The notes under the pieces are model-generated. The model made no database searches. It was given only the letters and a program-made list of their open reading frames with translations, and was not told where the DNA came from. Below, in pieces: positions 5,161 through 6,236 of a DNA stretch of 6,236 bases (positions are counted from its first letter, which is position 1; each line of letters begins with the position of its first letter). The stretch spans positions 1-6,236 of the forward strand of contig DLPA01000177.1 in NCBI GenBank assembly GCA_002479815.1, written 5' to 3'. The position numbers and the translations under genes are program-made. This DNA comes from a bacterium UBA7470. GTDB lineage: Bacteria > Pseudomonadota > Gammaproteobacteria > Burkholderiales > Burkholderiaceae_C.

Positions 5161-5511
5161 ATGGTGACGATGTACGGCATTCCGAACTGTGATTCGGTCA
5201 AAAAGGCACGTGCGCACTTGCAAGCGCAAGGCGTGGCGTTTGAGTTTGTGGACTTTAAAAAACAAGCGCCCACGGAGGACTTGTTGGCGGCGTGGGTGGC
5301 GCAAGTCGATTGGCAGGTGTTGCTCAACCGCAAAGGCACGACATGGCGGCAACTCAGTCCCGAGCAGCAGGCGCAGGCCAGCGACATAGGGGGCGCTTGT
5401 GCCTTGATGCTGCAAAAACCCAGTGTCATCAAGCGTCCGGTCATCGACTGGGGCCAAGCGCGTTTGACCGTGGGCTTTGATCCGCAAGGGTGGGGCACGC
5501 GCCTCCCCTAA
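5161..5511 (+). CDS. ArsC/Spx/YffB-family thioredoxin-fold protein (arsenate reductase-like)
   Basis: Small (116 aa) cytoplasmic protein of the ArsC/Spx family, closest to YffB-type members. The N-terminal strand TMYGIPNC leads to the single redox cysteine C10, followed by DSVKKARAHL, as in YffB (GIPNC-D-x-V-K-K-A). Other family blocks are FEFVDFKKQAP (27-37), LLNRKGTTWRQL (54-65) and LMLQKPSVIKRPVID (82-96), with R92 at the position of the conserved arginine of the fold. Members of this YffB branch are usually annotated as arsenate reductase-like, but their activity is not well established and there are no ars genes nearby. I would therefore not infer arsenic resistance; a glutathione-linked reductase role is possible. 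ATG 5161 is preferred because AGGA (5150-5153) lies 7 nt upstream; ATG 5170 is a shorter alternative. It begins 55 bp after the Bug gene with no terminator between, so readthrough is likely. Confidence 0.88.
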   Translation: MVTMYGIPNCDSVKKARAHLQAQGVAFEFVDFKKQAPTEDLLAAWVAQVDWQVLLNRKGTTWRQLSPEQQAQASDIGGACALMLQKPSVIKRPVIDWGQARLTVGFDPQGWGTRLP

Positions 5512-5529
5512 AATTTAAGGTTTTGTATC

Positions 5530-5551
5530 GGCGCTTTCCTTGCGCCTTTTT
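5530..5551 (+). terminator. Short intrinsic terminator-like hairpin after the YffB-family gene
   Basis: GGCGC (5530-5534) pairs with GCGCC (5542-5546) around the 7-nt loop TTTCCTT and is followed by TTTTTCTTGTTGTTTT. The stem is only 5 bp but all G-C, and the T-rich tail is good. It sits 19 bp after the stop codon of the upstream gene and 17 bp before the ppnP ATG, so it would separate the two genes at least partly. It may be leaky. Confidence 0.5.
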
Positions 5552-5567
5552 CTTGTTGTTTTGATTT

Positions 5568-5885
5568 ATGACCACTACCCACATTGACGGCGTATCTGTC
5601 GCCACCCAAGCCAGCGTGTATTTCGACGGCAAATGCGTCAGCCACCAGCTCACCTTTCCTGATGGCACACGCAAATCCGTCGGCGTGGTCTTGCCCGCCA
5701 GCCTGACCTTCAACACCGGCGCAGCTGAAATCATGGAATGCGTGGCCGGGTCTTGCGACTACCGTTTGGCGGGCAGCGAGGTATGGCAAAGCGCCAGCGC
5801 GGGTCAGCGTTTTTCTGTGCCCGCCAACAGCTCGTTCGACATTCGCGTGTCGGAGGCCTATCACTACATCTGCCACTTCGGTTGA
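5568..5885 (+). CDS. ppnP: Pyrimidine/purine nucleoside phosphorylase PpnP (cupin, DUF1255/YaiE family)
   Basis: Small one-domain cupin that in E. coli catalyses phosphorolysis of a broad range of purine and pyrimidine nucleosides to free base and ribose 1-phosphate, i.e. nucleoside salvage in the cytoplasm. It has 105 residues; E. coli PpnP has about 94, the difference being an N-terminal extension of about 10 residues (MTTTHIDGVSVAT) that I believe is common in betaproteobacterial members. Family blocks: VYFDGKCVSHQL (17-28), SVGVVLPASLTFNTGAAEIM (37-56), ECVAGSCDYRL (57-67), EVWQSASAGQRFSVPANSSF (71-90) and the terminal EAYHYICHFG (96-105). The ATG lacks a Shine-Dalgarno; the upstream bases are T-rich (TTGTTTTGATTT), the tail of a terminator-like hairpin. 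No clear promoter was found between that hairpin and the ATG. argG follows 44 bp downstream on the same strand. Confidence 0.92.
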   Translation: MTTTHIDGVSVATQASVYFDGKCVSHQLTFPDGTRKSVGVVLPASLTFNTGAAEIMECVAGSCDYRLAGSEVWQSASAGQRFSVPANSSFDIRVSEAYHYICHFG

Positions 5886-5929
5886 TGGACTTGATTTGAT
5901 CCGTTTTTTAGCTCACAAGGTTTCTTACG

Positions 5930-6236
5930 ATGGCTACCATCCTGCAACAACTCCCCAGCGGCCAGAAAGTAGGCATCGCTTTTTCTGGCGGCTTGGACAC
6001 CAGCGCCGCTTTGCTGTGGATGCGTCAAAAAGGCGCAATCCCCTACGCCTACACCGCCCACTTGGGCCAGCCTGACGAGGCCGATTACGACGAGATTCCC
6101 CGCAAAGCCCTGTCTTATGGCGCGGAAAAAGCCCGCCTCATCGACTGCCGCAGCCAACTCGCTGCTGAGGGCATCGCCGCGCTGCAATGTGGCGCGTTCC
6201 ACATCAGCACCGCCGGCATCACCTACTTCAACACCA
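5930..6236 (+). CDS. argG: Argininosuccinate synthase ArgG (partial, 3' end off the right edge)
   Basis: ATP-dependent ligase joining citrulline and aspartate into argininosuccinate, the penultimate step of arginine synthesis, in the cytoplasm. Only 102 codons and one base are present. The ATP-binding PP-motif is complete: AFSGGLDTSAALLWMRQKG (17-35, core S19-G-G-L-D-T-S25). Following blocks YTAHLGQPDEADYDEIPRKA (41-60), YGAEKARLIDCR (63-74) and EGIAALQCGAF (80-90), then TYFNT, match the E. coli-type, long form (about 445 residues) rather than the short form of about 400. The full protein should therefore extend some 340 residues beyond the window. The start ATG has AAGG (5917-5920) 9 nt upstream. 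No clear promoter or ARG-box-like palindrome is visible in the 44 bp after ppnP, so transcription through ppnP is possible. Confidence 0.97.
   Translation, partial: MATILQQLPSGQKVGIAFSGGLDTSAALLWMRQKGAIPYAYTAHLGQPDEADYDEIPRKALSYGAEKARLIDCRSQLAAEGIAALQCGAFHISTAGITYFNT

Noticed and set aside
5161..5511. Arsenic resistance determinant
   Set aside because: The protein resembles the YffB branch of the ArsC/Spx fold and has no ars neighbours; the arsenate reductase name is a family label, not evidence of function here.

Overview
The window looks like chromosomal DNA of a betaproteobacterium, probably of the Comamonadaceae (Limnohabitans/Rhodoferax/Hydrogenophaga-like). The clues are GC-rich coding sequence, an orphan tripartite-tricarboxylate (Bug/TctC) binding protein, an E. 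coli-type argG, and a class II pyrC followed directly by a DUF3025 gene. This placement is inferred from protein character and not from a search.

Layout, left to right. (1) The 5' part of vanA, the Rieske oxygenase subunit of vanillate O-demethylase, lies on the minus strand and runs off the left edge. (2) A divergent gap of about 130 bp follows. (3) On the plus strand come pyrC (dihydroorotase) and an overlapping or abutting DUF3025 gene, probably one transcript. (4) htpX, a membrane M48 zinc protease, has its own promoter-like sequence built over the DUF3025 stop codon. (5) A 297-bp AT-rich gap holds the most unusual object here: a 232-bp nested palindrome at 3809-4040. Its 39-bp outer arms match at 37 of 39 positions, and a perfect 16-bp hairpin flanked by A and T runs sits at its centre. 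It looks like a MITE-type element carrying a terminator that can work in both directions. (6) Next is a Bug/TctC-family periplasmic binding protein with a Tat-like signal peptide and no TctA/TctB beside it. (7) A small ArsC/YffB-family thioredoxin-fold protein is followed by a short terminator-like hairpin. (8) ppnP encodes a cupin nucleoside phosphorylase. (9) The first ~102 codons of argG (argininosuccinate synthase) run off the right edge.

Most of the window is housekeeping metabolism: pyrimidine synthesis (pyrC), nucleoside salvage (ppnP), arginine synthesis (argG) and membrane protein quality control (htpX). Two genes point to use of environmental carbon: vanA for lignin-derived methoxy-aromatics, and the Bug protein for small organic acids or related solutes. 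No defence system, CRISPR array, tRNA, rRNA, integrase or intact transposase is visible. The palindromic element at 3809-4040 is the only clear non-housekeeping structure and the main candidate for something undescribed.
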